From positions 1-6,118 of the forward strand of contig CAZESL010000117.1 of the NCBI GenBank assembly GCA_964515215.1: a DNA stretch of 6,118 bases, written 5' to 3'. Below, in pieces: positions 1-5,964 of the stretch. Within the stretch, counting starts at the first letter, position 1; the number at the start of each line of letters is the position of its first letter. The notes beneath the pieces were generated by a model that worked only from the letters and a program-made list of their open reading frames with translations, had not been told where the DNA came from and did not search any database. Made by a program: the position numbers and the translations under genes. The DNA is from SIG588 sp964515215 (GTDB lineage: Bacteria; Bacillota; Clostridia; Oscillospirales; Acutalibacteraceae).

Positions 1-53
1 TTCGAGTCACCGGTTTTCAAGACCGGCTCCTTAAACCGCTCGGACACCTCTCC
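1..53 (-). tRNA. tRNA-Ser(UGA), partial, 3' part cut by the window edge
   Basis: Read on the minus strand, the gene starts at base 53 with acceptor strand GGAGAGG, then a D arm (TCCG, loop, GGA) and an anticodon arm CCGGT-CTTGAAA-ACCGG. The 7-base loop puts anticodon UGA at bases 19-17, which reads UCA and other UCN serine codons. The sequence then enters what should be the long variable arm of a class II tRNA and runs off the window at base 1, so the T arm and acceptor 3' strand are not visible. The start GGAGAGGTGTCCGAG is typical of bacterial serine tRNAs. Identity is secure from the anticodon and D arm. Confidence 0.95.
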
Positions 54-81
54 GTGCATTCCCAAGGGGACCTTTCGCCGT

Positions 82-111
82 CCACGAAGGGTATAATATC
101 ATTTTTCGTGG
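82..111. repeat. Inverted repeat CCACGAA...TTCGTGG around the tRNA-Ser -10 box
   Basis: CCACGAA (82-88) and TTCGTGG (105-111) are perfect 7-bp inverted copies separated by 16 bases. The spacer contains the -10 box of the minus-strand tRNA-Ser promoter, and the left arm covers its likely start site. It could be an operator or a weak hairpin, but an inverted repeat of this size can also arise by chance, so no function is assigned. Confidence 0.4.
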
Positions 112-121
112 GAAATGTCAA
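93..121 (-). promoter_or_regulatory. Sigma-70 promoter of tRNA-Ser
   Basis: On the minus strand, a perfect -35 box TTGACA (121-116) is followed after 17 bases by a -10 box TATTAT (98-93), which differs from the consensus at one position. Transcription would start near base 86, leaving a leader of about 33 bases before the tRNA 5' end at base 53. This matches the strong, factor-independent promoters usual for stable RNA genes. The boxes are seen directly; the start site is inferred. Confidence 0.85.
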
Positions 122-152
122 CTGTTTTGTGGGTAAATTTCAAAAAAAGTCT

Positions 153-181
153 GCATATTTGTTTTTGGCGTTCCGTACACA
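153..181 (+). promoter_or_regulatory. Candidate sporulation sigma-E promoter for the 219-4246 operon
   Basis: GCATATT (153-159) fits the Bacillus sigma-E -35 consensus KMATATT at every position. After 14 bases comes CGTACACA (174-181), which matches the -10 consensus CATACAmT at six of eight positions. Transcription would start near base 188, about 30 bases before the first gene. No convincing plus-strand sigma-70 promoter was seen in this interval. In Bacillus subtilis spoVB and spoIID are both sigma-E genes, which agrees with the operon content. The match was made by eye. Confidence 0.5.
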
Positions 182-218
182 TTATTGATGGTGAATTCCT
201 TGAGAGGATGATGGATTT

Positions 219-806
219 TTGGATTACACAGACAATTTTCACGCGATGATCGCGCGGTACAACCGTGAGTTGCTGGAAACGTACCGCCGCCAAAACACAG
301 AAGAAGTCCCCCGTGCAGAAGCTACTCCCGCGATGGCGATACCTGAAGTTGCCGCTACCCCGTCGGCAGAATCTGCGCCGCCTGTACCGCCGCGTGCGAT
401 GCCGCTCGAACTCGGGTATTTGCAGGTGTGGGTGACCACCGCCTCTTCCGCAATACCTATCGAAGGGGCACACGTTACGGTGAGTTACGACTCTTCCGGC
501 GGTGAGCGACGCACCGCGCAATTTATCGGAGAGACCGATGAGTCGGGACGCACCGAAGTGATCCCCTTGCCGGCGGTCAGTGCGCAAGCGTCACTGTCGC
601 AAGGGGGGGATGCGCGACCGTTTACGCTCTACAACGTCGAGGTGTTTGCCGACGGATTTTATCGGGTGGAAAATCTCGGTGTGCCGATGTACGGCGGGGT
701 CCGTGCCGTGCAACCCGTGCGGCTGATCCCCTTGCCCGAAGGCACGCGAAGCGGTGAAATCACCTACCGTGACAGCGCACCGCAAGGATTGGAGGAAAGA
801 GAATGA
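219..806 (+). CDS. Small protein with a CarboxypepD_reg/transthyretin-like beta-sandwich domain, function unknown
   Basis: This 195-residue protein has three visible parts. Residues 2-25 look like a short charged helix. Residues 26-62 are an Ala/Pro/Glu-rich linker. Residues 64-172 resemble a prealbumin-type beta sandwich of the CarboxypepD_reg/CnaB sort, with the patterns LQVWVTT, PIEGAHVTV, GETDESGRTEV, YNVEVFADGFY and a final VQPVRLIPLP strand. Such domains usually act as structural or adhesive modules. There is no signal peptide, membrane segment or sorting motif. The start is uncertain: TTG at 219 has GAGAGG at 202-207, a rather long spacing, while ATG 246 (residue 10) is in frame but has no good ribosome site. 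ATG 208 and ATG 211 lie in another frame that closes at 249. The stop overlaps the next start (ATGA), so the gene is probably coupled to the SpoIID-like gene. The exact role is unknown. Confidence 0.75.
   Translation: MDYTDNFHAMIARYNRELLETYRRQNTEEVPRAEATPAMAIPEVAATPSAESAPPVPPRAMPLELGYLQVWVTTASSAIPIEGAHVTVSYDSSGGERRTAQFIGETDESGRTEVIPLPAVSAQASLSQGGDARPFTLYNVEVFADGFYRVENLGVPMYGGVRAVQPVRLIPLPEGTRSGEITYRDSAPQGLEERE
791..795 (+). promoter_or_regulatory. Strong ribosome binding site fixing the start at 803
   Basis: GGAGG lies 7 bases before ATG 803, inside the last codons of the upstream gene. It fixes the start of the SpoIID-like gene and supports translational coupling through the ATGA overlap at 803-806. 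Confidence 0.85.
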
Positions 807-2212
807 CCGGTATACCGTATATTCCCGAAACCTTTACGGTGCATCTGGGACCGCCCGATTCATCTGCCGAAAACGTCACGGTGTCGTTCCCCGATTACAT
901 CAAAAACGTCGCGTCGAGTGAGATATATCCCACCTGGCCCGAAAGTGCGTTACGTGCGAATATCTACGCGCAGATGTCCTTCGCGCTCAACCGTTTTTAC
1001 ACCGAATGGTATCGCAGTCGCGGATACGATTTTGACATCACCAACTCCACCGCGTTCGATCAGGCGTTTGTTAACAACCGCGTGATCTACGACAACATCA
1101 GCACGATCGTGGACGATATCCTTGGCAGTTATATCCGTGAACAAGGGACGATACAACCCTTTTTTGCGCAGTATTGCAACGGTACGACGGTCACCTGCGA
1201 CGGACTCAGCCAGTGGGGCACCGTGCCGCTCGCGGAACAAGGGCTTGGCCCCTTCGATATCCTCACCCGCTATTACGGCAACGATATCGAACTGGTGCGG
1301 GACGCCCCCGTGCGTGCCGGCTCTCCGAGTTACCCCGGTGTGCCGCTGGCACTCGGCAGTACGGGCGCGGACGTACAGTTAAAACAAATTCAACTCAACC
1401 GCATTTCGCAAAACTACCCCGCCATTCCGAAGATACCCGTGACCGACGGGTTATTTGATATGGCGACCGAACGGGCGGTGCGGGCGTATCAGCGCGTGTT
1501 CGGACTGACACAAGACGGCATTATCGGCAACGCTACGTGGAATAGTCTTTCCTACATCTATGCGGCGGTCAAGCGGCTCGCCGACCTCAATTCCGAAGGT
1601 ATCACCCTGTCGGAACTGCCGCAGCAACGTCCGCAGATATTGGCGTTCGGCGACAGCGGTGATGAGGTGCGGATATTGCAGTATTATTTAGCGGTCGTGG
1701 CGGAGTTTTATAACGACGTGCCGCAGTTGACTATCAACGGTCAATACGACACCGCGACCGACAATACGGTACGCGCATTTCAGCGCGTGGCGGGATTACC
1801 CGAAGACGGTACCGTAGGACTGCAGACCTGGACGGCACTCTACCGCGCCTACCGCGGGATCGCCAATACCGTTTCGCTGCCCGGTGGGGAGCGTCTGCTC
1901 GGTACCTTTGTGCTGCGTCGTGGAGACAGCGGGGAAGAGGTGCGTCGCTTGCAGGAATACCTTGAAGTGATCGCTGCGGTGTACCCCGCCGTTCCCGCTC
2001 CCGTAGCGGACGGCGTGTTCGGTCCGCGTACCGAAGAAGCCGTCACGGCGTTTCAGCGTCAGTTTGGGTTAGAAGCGGACGGCGTGGTGGATGCACTTAC
2101 CTTTCTGCAGATCGTCACTGCATATACCGATATTACGGAAGGCGCAGAACGCCGTGTCGGTCAGGAACCGGGGTATACCTTGACCGCCCGTGAGGAAGAG
2201 GAGGCACTATGA
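803..2212 (+). CDS. SpoIID-like domain protein with three C-terminal peptidoglycan-binding modules
   Basis: The protein has 469 residues. Residues about 31-166 read as a shortened SpoIID/LytB domain: DYIKNVASSEIYPTWPESALRAN matches the SpoIID stretch around EALKAQA, and GLSQWGTVPLAEQG followed by ILTRYYG matches the closing GMSQWGA...ILKYYY motif. SpoIID proteins are peptidoglycan lytic transglycosylases acting on stem-peptide-free glycan during engulfment. Here the usual catalytic Glu position appears to be Ser48, with Glu47 just before it, and the central part of the domain is much shorter than usual. Cys125 and Cys132 flank GTTVT. Three PG_binding_1-type modules follow at about 183-256, 281-352 and 371-442, each with a D/N-G-x-F/Y turn, a T-x-x-A/T-V-x-x-F/Y-Q helix and a closing D-G motif. 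The tail is acidic. No signal peptide is visible, so it is probably mother-cell cytoplasmic. A spore-envelope role, binding or remodelling cortex from the mother-cell side, is inference. Confidence 0.85.
   Translation: MTGIPYIPETFTVHLGPPDSSAENVTVSFPDYIKNVASSEIYPTWPESALRANIYAQMSFALNRFYTEWYRSRGYDFDITNSTAFDQAFVNNRVIYDNISTIVDDILGSYIREQGTIQPFFAQYCNGTTVTCDGLSQWGTVPLAEQGLGPFDILTRYYGNDIELVRDAPVRAGSPSYPGVPLALGSTGADVQLKQIQLNRISQNYPAIPKIPVTDGLFDMATERAVRAYQRVFGLTQDGIIGNATWNSLSYIYAAVKRLADLNSEGITLSELPQQRPQILAFGDSGDEVRILQYYLAVVAEFYNDVPQLTINGQYDTATDNTVRAFQRVAGLPEDGTVGLQTWTALYRAYRGIANTVSLPGGERLLGTFVLRRGDSGEEVRRLQEYLEVIAAVYPAVPAPVADGVFGPRTEEAVTAFQRQFGLEADGVVDALTFLQIVTAYTDITEGAERRVGQEPGYTLTAREEEEAL
2198..2204 (+). 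promoter_or_regulatory. Ribosome binding site fixing the start at 2209
   Basis: GAGGAGG ends 4 bases before ATG 2209 and lies in the acidic C-terminal codons of the upstream gene. The ATGA overlap at 2209-2212 repeats the arrangement at 803, which suggests coupled translation of the first three genes. Confidence 0.75.
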
Positions 2213-2727
2213 CACAAAACGAGAAAAATCGTCCCGCCGACGTGCGGGAGGTGCAGGAATATCTGCGGGTATTGGCGGGGGCTTACCCGCGCATTCCTCT
2301 GCTTTCGGTAGACGGCATTTACGGACCCGAAACCGTCGAAGCGGTGGAAGCCTTTCAAACACTGTTTGCGTTGCCCGTTACGGGGGAAGTGGACGGGGAG
2401 ACGTGGGTGCGTTTGCGTGAAGAATATGAGCGGCTCATCTATCCTGTCACGCCGCCGCGCGGGATATTCCCGTTCAAAGCAGGGGAGCCGTTTTTGCAGA
2501 TCGGTGACAGCGGAGCAGCGGTTACCTTGCTTCAAGTTATGTTGGATACGGTGGCGCTCTATTATGAAAATCTGCACCGTGTGCCGACAAACGGTCAGTT
2601 TGATGCGGTGACCGAGCGCGCGGTGCGGCAGATGCAACAGGTGTTCGGTTTTGAGGCGCACGGACGCCTTGACCGCCGCACGTGGGACCGTCTGGCACAT
2701 ACCTATAACGCGTATGTTGCTCGTTAA
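2209..2727 (+). CDS. Protein with two peptidoglycan-binding modules
   Basis: This 172-residue protein consists almost wholly of two PG_binding_1-type modules, at about residues 8-73 and 96-168, joined by a Pro-rich linker (IYPVTPPRG). The first carries VQEYLRVLAGAYPRIP, DGIYGPET and AVEAFQ; the second carries GDSGAAVTLLQ, NGQFDAVTERAV and a closing G-RLDRRTW. In other proteins this fold binds peptidoglycan and places an attached enzyme on the wall or cortex. No enzyme domain, signal peptide or membrane segment is present, so the protein is a binding or scaffold partner rather than an enzyme. Its two modules resemble those of the preceding gene, in the same linker and module order as that protein's first pair, so it probably arose by tandem duplication. 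Its end overlaps the flippase gene by 14 bases if that gene starts at 2714. Confidence 0.87.
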   Translation: MTQNEKNRPADVREVQEYLRVLAGAYPRIPLLSVDGIYGPETVEAVEAFQTLFALPVTGEVDGETWVRLREEYERLIYPVTPPRGIFPFKAGEPFLQIGDSGAAVTLLQVMLDTVALYYENLHRVPTNGQFDAVTERAVRQMQQVFGFEAHGRLDRRTWDRLAHTYNAYVAR

Positions 2728-4246
2728 AACGGTGCGGCGTTCTGCATTTTTACAGAATGCCGCCTTGCTCACCGTCACGTCCTTGTTACTCCGTACCGTC
2801 GGCATCTTTTTCCGCATCTATCTCTCAAACCGTATCGGTGCCGAGGGGATGGGGCTGTATCAGTTGATCGTATCGGTCTACGTACTGGCATCGGCTTTCG
2901 CGGCGGCGGGCATCTGCACCGCCGTGACGCGTATGGTGACCGACGCGCTGTGCCACGGTGACCGTCGGACCGCACTGGCGGCGTTGCGGGCTGCCGTGCT
3001 CGTGAGCATCGGCGTGGGGGTGATGTCTGCCTTGCTCGTGTCGCTTGCCGCACATCCCATCAGCCGTTTTGGCATCGGGGATATGCGGGCGGTCGCGGCA
3101 CTGCGTATCCTTACGGTCAGTTTGCCGTTTATGGGCGCTTCCTCTTGCCTCAAAGGCTACTTTATGGCGCGGCGGCGGGTGAATATCACCGCCCACGCGC
3201 AATTGTTGGAGCAGGCGGTACGCATCGCGGTGATCGCGCTGTTGTTAGAGCGCGGATACGCCGTTTCGGTGGCTTCGGCGTGCGCCGTGGTCATGGTGGG
3301 AGACGTGGTGGCGGAAAGCGTGTCTTGCCTGCATCTGGCGTTATCGTTTCGGCGTGACCGACGTGATCTGCCCGCGGGTGATGCGGTGGGCACCAACGCC
3401 GTTATGACCACCTTAATGGGGATCGCACTGCCCATCACCGCCACGCGCTATCTCAATACGGCGTTGCACACGGTGGAAAATCTGCTGGTGCCTTCCCGTC
3501 TGGCACAGTACACGGGGTCGCGTGCGGTGGCGCTCGCACAGTTCGGTTGCCTCAAAGGCATGGCAATGCCGCTTCTGTTCTTTCCGTCGTCGTTCTTATC
3601 CTCACTTGCCACCCTGCTGATTCCCGAAATATCCGAAGCGGTATCGCTTGATCATCAGGAAAAGGTGAGGCGGGCGGTGTCCCGTACGTTGCACCTTACG
3701 CTTACGGGGGCGATCCTTACGGGCGGTGTGTTTTATCTGTACGCCATGCCGCTCGGACGGCTGTTTTATCACAACGACGAGGTGGGGTATATACTCCGCG
3801 CTCTGGCTCCGCTTGTGCCCGCCATGTACGTAGAGAGTATGGTAGACGGTATCTTAAAGGGATTAAATCAGCAGGTCAGCACGCTGAAATACAGCTTGTT
3901 GGATTCGGCACTGCGTCTGGTTTTGGTGGTGACGGTGGTACCGCGTACGGGGATGGCGGGCTTTTTGTTCGTGATGACGGTGAGCAACGTATTGGTCGCC
4001 GTGCTGAACGTCAACCGTCTCATGACGGTTACGGGCATGTCGTTTCGGTGGCGGCAGTGGGTGGTCGCACCGACTCTTGCAGTGGTGATCGCTATGTGGG
4101 GAAGTCACACATTGCAGCAAAACACCGTGTTCGCCGCTTGCCCGCCGCTCCTTGCAGTAGGGACAGGGATCGTGATCCTGTGCGGGATATTCCTGTTGCT
4201 TTTGTACGGATGCGGGTGTATCTCACGGCGGGATGTGACAATATAA
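2714..4246 (+). CDS. SpoVB-like MOP-superfamily lipid flippase
   Basis: A 510-residue polytopic membrane protein. The N-terminus (LLTVTSLLLRTVGIFFRIYL then IGAEGMGLYQL, residues 18-51) is the signature opening of the SpoVB/polysaccharide-flippase branch of the MOP superfamily. Hydrophobic segments recur to the end, for example near 52-72, 93-112, 171-179, 285-303, 328-344, 399-410, 413-431, 450-462 and 478-498. LLIPEISEAV (301-310) and ILKGLNQQ (380-387) are also family-typical. Length is close to the roughly 518 residues of B. subtilis SpoVB, which is needed for cortex synthesis and probably flips lipid-linked peptidoglycan precursor; MurJ/YtgP-type roles are possible too. ATG 2714 puts the family start in place and overlaps the previous gene by 14 bases, but no clear ribosome site precedes it, so coupling is likely. 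A longer TTG start at 2651 would add a non-family extension. The gene ends at the 4252-4282 terminator. Confidence 0.88.
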   Translation: MLLVKTVRRSAFLQNAALLTVTSLLLRTVGIFFRIYLSNRIGAEGMGLYQLIVSVYVLASAFAAAGICTAVTRMVTDALCHGDRRTALAALRAAVLVSIGVGVMSALLVSLAAHPISRFGIGDMRAVAALRILTVSLPFMGASSCLKGYFMARRRVNITAHAQLLEQAVRIAVIALLLERGYAVSVASACAVVMVGDVVAESVSCLHLALSFRRDRRDLPAGDAVGTNAVMTTLMGIALPITATRYLNTALHTVENLLVPSRLAQYTGSRAVALAQFGCLKGMAMPLLFFPSSFLSSLATLLIPEISEAVSLDHQEKVRRAVSRTLHLTLTGAILTGGVFYLYAMPLGRLFYHNDEVGYILRALAPLVPAMYVESMVDGILKGLNQQVSTLKYSLLDSALRLVLVVTVVPRTGMAGFLFVMTVSNVLVAVLNVNRLMTVTGMSFRWRQWVVAPTLAVVIAMWGSHTLQQNTVFAACPPLLAVGTGIVILCGIFLLLLYGCGCISRRDVTI

Positions 4247-4251
4247 AGAAG

Positions 4252-4282
4252 CGGTCTGCTTATGAAAAGCAGACCGTTTTTT
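4252..4282 (+). terminator. Rho-independent terminator, shared by convergent operons
   Basis: The arms CGGTCTGCT (4252-4260) and AGCAGACCG (4268-4276) pair perfectly; a T-A pair at 4261/4267 extends the stem to 10 bp over a 5-base loop. Six T residues follow (4277-4282), making a classic plus-strand terminator 5 bases after the flippase stop codon. On the minus strand the same hairpin begins 8 bases after the DUF1292 stop and is followed by CTTCTTTATA, a weaker U-rich tail, so it may work in both directions. Confidence 0.92.
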
Positions 4283-4284
4283 CT

Positions 4285-4533
4285 TTACTGTAATTCGTCT
4301 TTGTGCAGTTCGCGGAATTTTTGGAATACCGCTTGCATCGTTTCCTCGTCCACACCGACGAAGGTCTCTTCCTCGCCCGCTTCCGCAGGGAGGATCTGCA
4401 ACAGCACAGCGCCGTCGCCGCCGTCCGCGGGGAACAGCACGGCGTAATCGTCGCCGCCCCACTCCACCACGTCCAGTACCTCAAACGCGGTCTCGTTGCC
4501 GTTTTCGTCGGTCAAATACAACAACTCATCCAT
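4285..4533 (-). CDS. DUF1292 family protein
   Basis: This 82-residue acidic protein fits the DUF1292 family (YrzB-like), common in Firmicutes. It opens with the typical LYLTDENGNETAFEVLDVVEW, followed by DDYAVLFPAD, a strand AVLLQILPA, an acidic turn EEETFVGVDEE and a C-terminal helix MQAVFQKFREL. The family has no established biochemical function, and none is assigned here. Its ATG begins one base after the asnS stop codon (TGA-T-ATG), with only a weak GGCGG-like ribosome site inside the end of asnS, so translation is probably coupled and the gene co-transcribed with asnS. The product is soluble, with no signal peptide or membrane segment. Confidence 0.9.
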   Translation of the reverse strand: MDELLYLTDENGNETAFEVLDVVEWGGDDYAVLFPADGGDGAVLLQILPAEAGEEETFVGVDEETMQAVFQKFRELHKDELQ

Positions 4534-4534
4534 A

Positions 4535-5929
4535 TCAGAAATCCGCCGATCCGGTGGTGCGCGGGAAGAGCAGCACGTCGCGGATGTTTGCCATGCCCGT
4601 GACGTACATCACGAGACGCTCAAACCCGAGACCGAAGCCCGCGTGATGGGTGCCGCCGTAACGGCGCAGGTCGAGATACCACCAGTAGTCTTCCTCGTTC
4701 ATACCGAGTTCCTTAATGCGTTCGGTGAGAACGTCCAAACGCTCTTCACGCTGGCTGCCGCCGATGAGCTCGCCCACACCGGGCACCAACATATCCATAG
4801 CGGCGACCGTCTTGCCGTCGTCGTTCAAGCGCATGTAGAACGCCTTGATCTCCTTCGGATAATCGGTCACGAACACAGGGCCGTGATAGATCTGCTCGGT
4901 GAGGAACCGCTCGTGCTCGGTCTGCAGGTCGCAACCCCAGAACACGGGATACTCAAACTGATCCTTGTGCTGTTCCAAAATGGCCACCGCTTCGGTGTAG
5001 GTCACACGGGCAAAGGTGGCACCTGCAATGTCGTTCAGACGCTCCAGCAACCCCTTGTCCACGAAGTTGTTGAAGAATGCCAGTTCGTCGGGGCAACGCT
5101 CCAACAGCTTCTTCACAACGAACTGCACCATATCGGCGGCAAGTTCCATATCGTCGTTCAGATCGGCAAACGCGATCTCCGGCTCGATCATCCAGAATTC
5201 CGCCGCGTGACGCGCGGTGAAGGAACGCTCGGCACGGAAGGTGGGGCCGAAGGTGTACACCTTGCCGAACGCCTGCGCCATACATTCCGCCGACAGCTGA
5301 CCCGACACGGTCAGTGCGGTGCGCTTGCCGAAGAAATCTTCGGTGTAATCCACCGCACCGTCTTCGGTGCGCGGCAGATTATCCAGATCAAGCGAGGTGA
5401 CCTGGAACATTTCGCCCGCACCCTCACAGTCACTGCTGGTGATGAGCGGGGTGTGCGCGTACACGAAGCCGCGCCCTTGGAAAAATTCGTGGATCGCAAA
5501 TGCCGCCGCCGAACGCACGCGATATACCGCACCGAACATGTTGGTGCGCGGACGCAGGTGCGCGATGGTGCGCAGATATTCCAGCGAATGGCGCTTTTTC
5601 TGTAGCGGATAGTCGGGGGTGGAAGCGCCCTCGACTTCAATGGCGGTCGCCTGCACCTCGATGGGTTGTTTCGGGTTGGGGGATTCCACCACCGTGCCCG
5701 TCACGCAAAGTGCCACACCGACGTTTTGTTTCGCGATCGCATCAAAGTTTGCGAGATTGGTCGATTCAAACACGATCTGCAGGTTGCGCTGGCAACTGCC
5801 GTCGTTCAGTTCAATAAAGCCGATAGCGCCGCTGACGCGCAACGTGCGTGCCCAACCGCAGACCGATACCGACTGCCCTTTCAAACGCTCGCCGTCAGCA
5901 AAAACGGCAGCGATCTCCGTGCGTTTCAT
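4535..5929 (-). CDS. asnS: Asparaginyl-tRNA synthetase (AsnRS)
   Basis: This cytoplasmic class IIb synthetase attaches asparagine to tRNA-Asn using ATP. It has 464 residues, very close to the 466 of E. coli AsnRS. Residues about 18-102 are the OB-fold anticodon-binding domain (VSVCGWARTLR, IGFIELNDGS). The catalytic core follows: motif 1 around HEFFQGRGFVYAHTPLIT (147-164), motif 2 with FRAE at 231-234 and the loop up to HAAEFWMIEPE (241-251), and motif 3 GLGFERL (433-439) then NIRDVLLFPRT (448-458). SSDCEGAGEMF (165-175) and the paired histidines at 428-429 separate AsnRS from AspRS. The start at 5929 is chosen because GGAAGGGG (5945-5938) lies 8 bases upstream; the ATG at 5953 would add eight residues and covers that site. 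The domain is complete with no missing motif. The organism therefore can charge Asn directly. Confidence 0.97.
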   Translation of the reverse strand: MKRTEIAAVFADGERLKGQSVSVCGWARTLRVSGAIGFIELNDGSCQRNLQIVFESTNLANFDAIAKQNVGVALCVTGTVVESPNPKQPIEVQATAIEVEGASTPDYPLQKKRHSLEYLRTIAHLRPRTNMFGAVYRVRSAAAFAIHEFFQGRGFVYAHTPLITSSDCEGAGEMFQVTSLDLDNLPRTEDGAVDYTEDFFGKRTALTVSGQLSAECMAQAFGKVYTFGPTFRAERSFTARHAAEFWMIEPEIAFADLNDDMELAADMVQFVVKKLLERCPDELAFFNNFVDKGLLERLNDIAGATFARVTYTEAVAILEQHKDQFEYPVFWGCDLQTEHERFLTEQIYHGPVFVTDYPKEIKAFYMRLNDDGKTVAAMDMLVPGVGELIGGSQREERLDVLTERIKELGMNEEDYWWYLDLRRYGGTHHAGFGLGFERLVMYVTGMANIRDVLLFPRTTGSADF

Positions 5930-5937
5930 AAGAAGAA

Positions 5938-5945
5938 CCCCTTCC
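5938..5945 (-). promoter_or_regulatory. Ribosome binding site of asnS
   Basis: On the minus strand GGAAGGGG lies 8 bases before ATG 5929. It decides between this start and the in-frame ATG at 5953, which has no ribosome site and an AT-rich upstream region that belongs to the promoter. Confidence 0.8.
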
Positions 5946-5964
5946 AAATGCAATAATATAATGT

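Noticed and set aside
99..587. Minus-strand open frame of 162 codons
   Set aside because: It is antisense to the first operon gene and runs into the tRNA-Ser promoter; composition is low-complexity Arg-rich.
1340..2150. Repetitive protein region as a possible direct DNA repeat or assembly artefact
   Set aside because: The modules are similar at protein level but clearly diverged at DNA level, so this is old duplication and not a repeat collapse.
2651..2713. TTG start adding 21 residues to the flippase
   Set aside because: The added residues have no family counterpart and lie inside the coding sequence of the previous gene; the SpoVB-type N-terminus begins after ATG 2714.
2161..2817. Minus-strand open frame of 218 codons
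   Set aside because: It lies opposite the two-module peptidoglycan-binding gene and the flippase start, is rich in Arg/His as antisense frames in GC-rich genes are, and resembles no domain.
4496..5605. Long plus-strand open frame of 369 codons opposite asnS
   Set aside because: It is antisense to a complete, motif-perfect AsnRS; its His/Arg/Gln-rich product resembles no family and it has no ribosome site.
5930..5953. Longer asnS start at ATG 5953
   Set aside because: The extra codons cover the ribosome binding site for ATG 5929, and 5953 has no such site.
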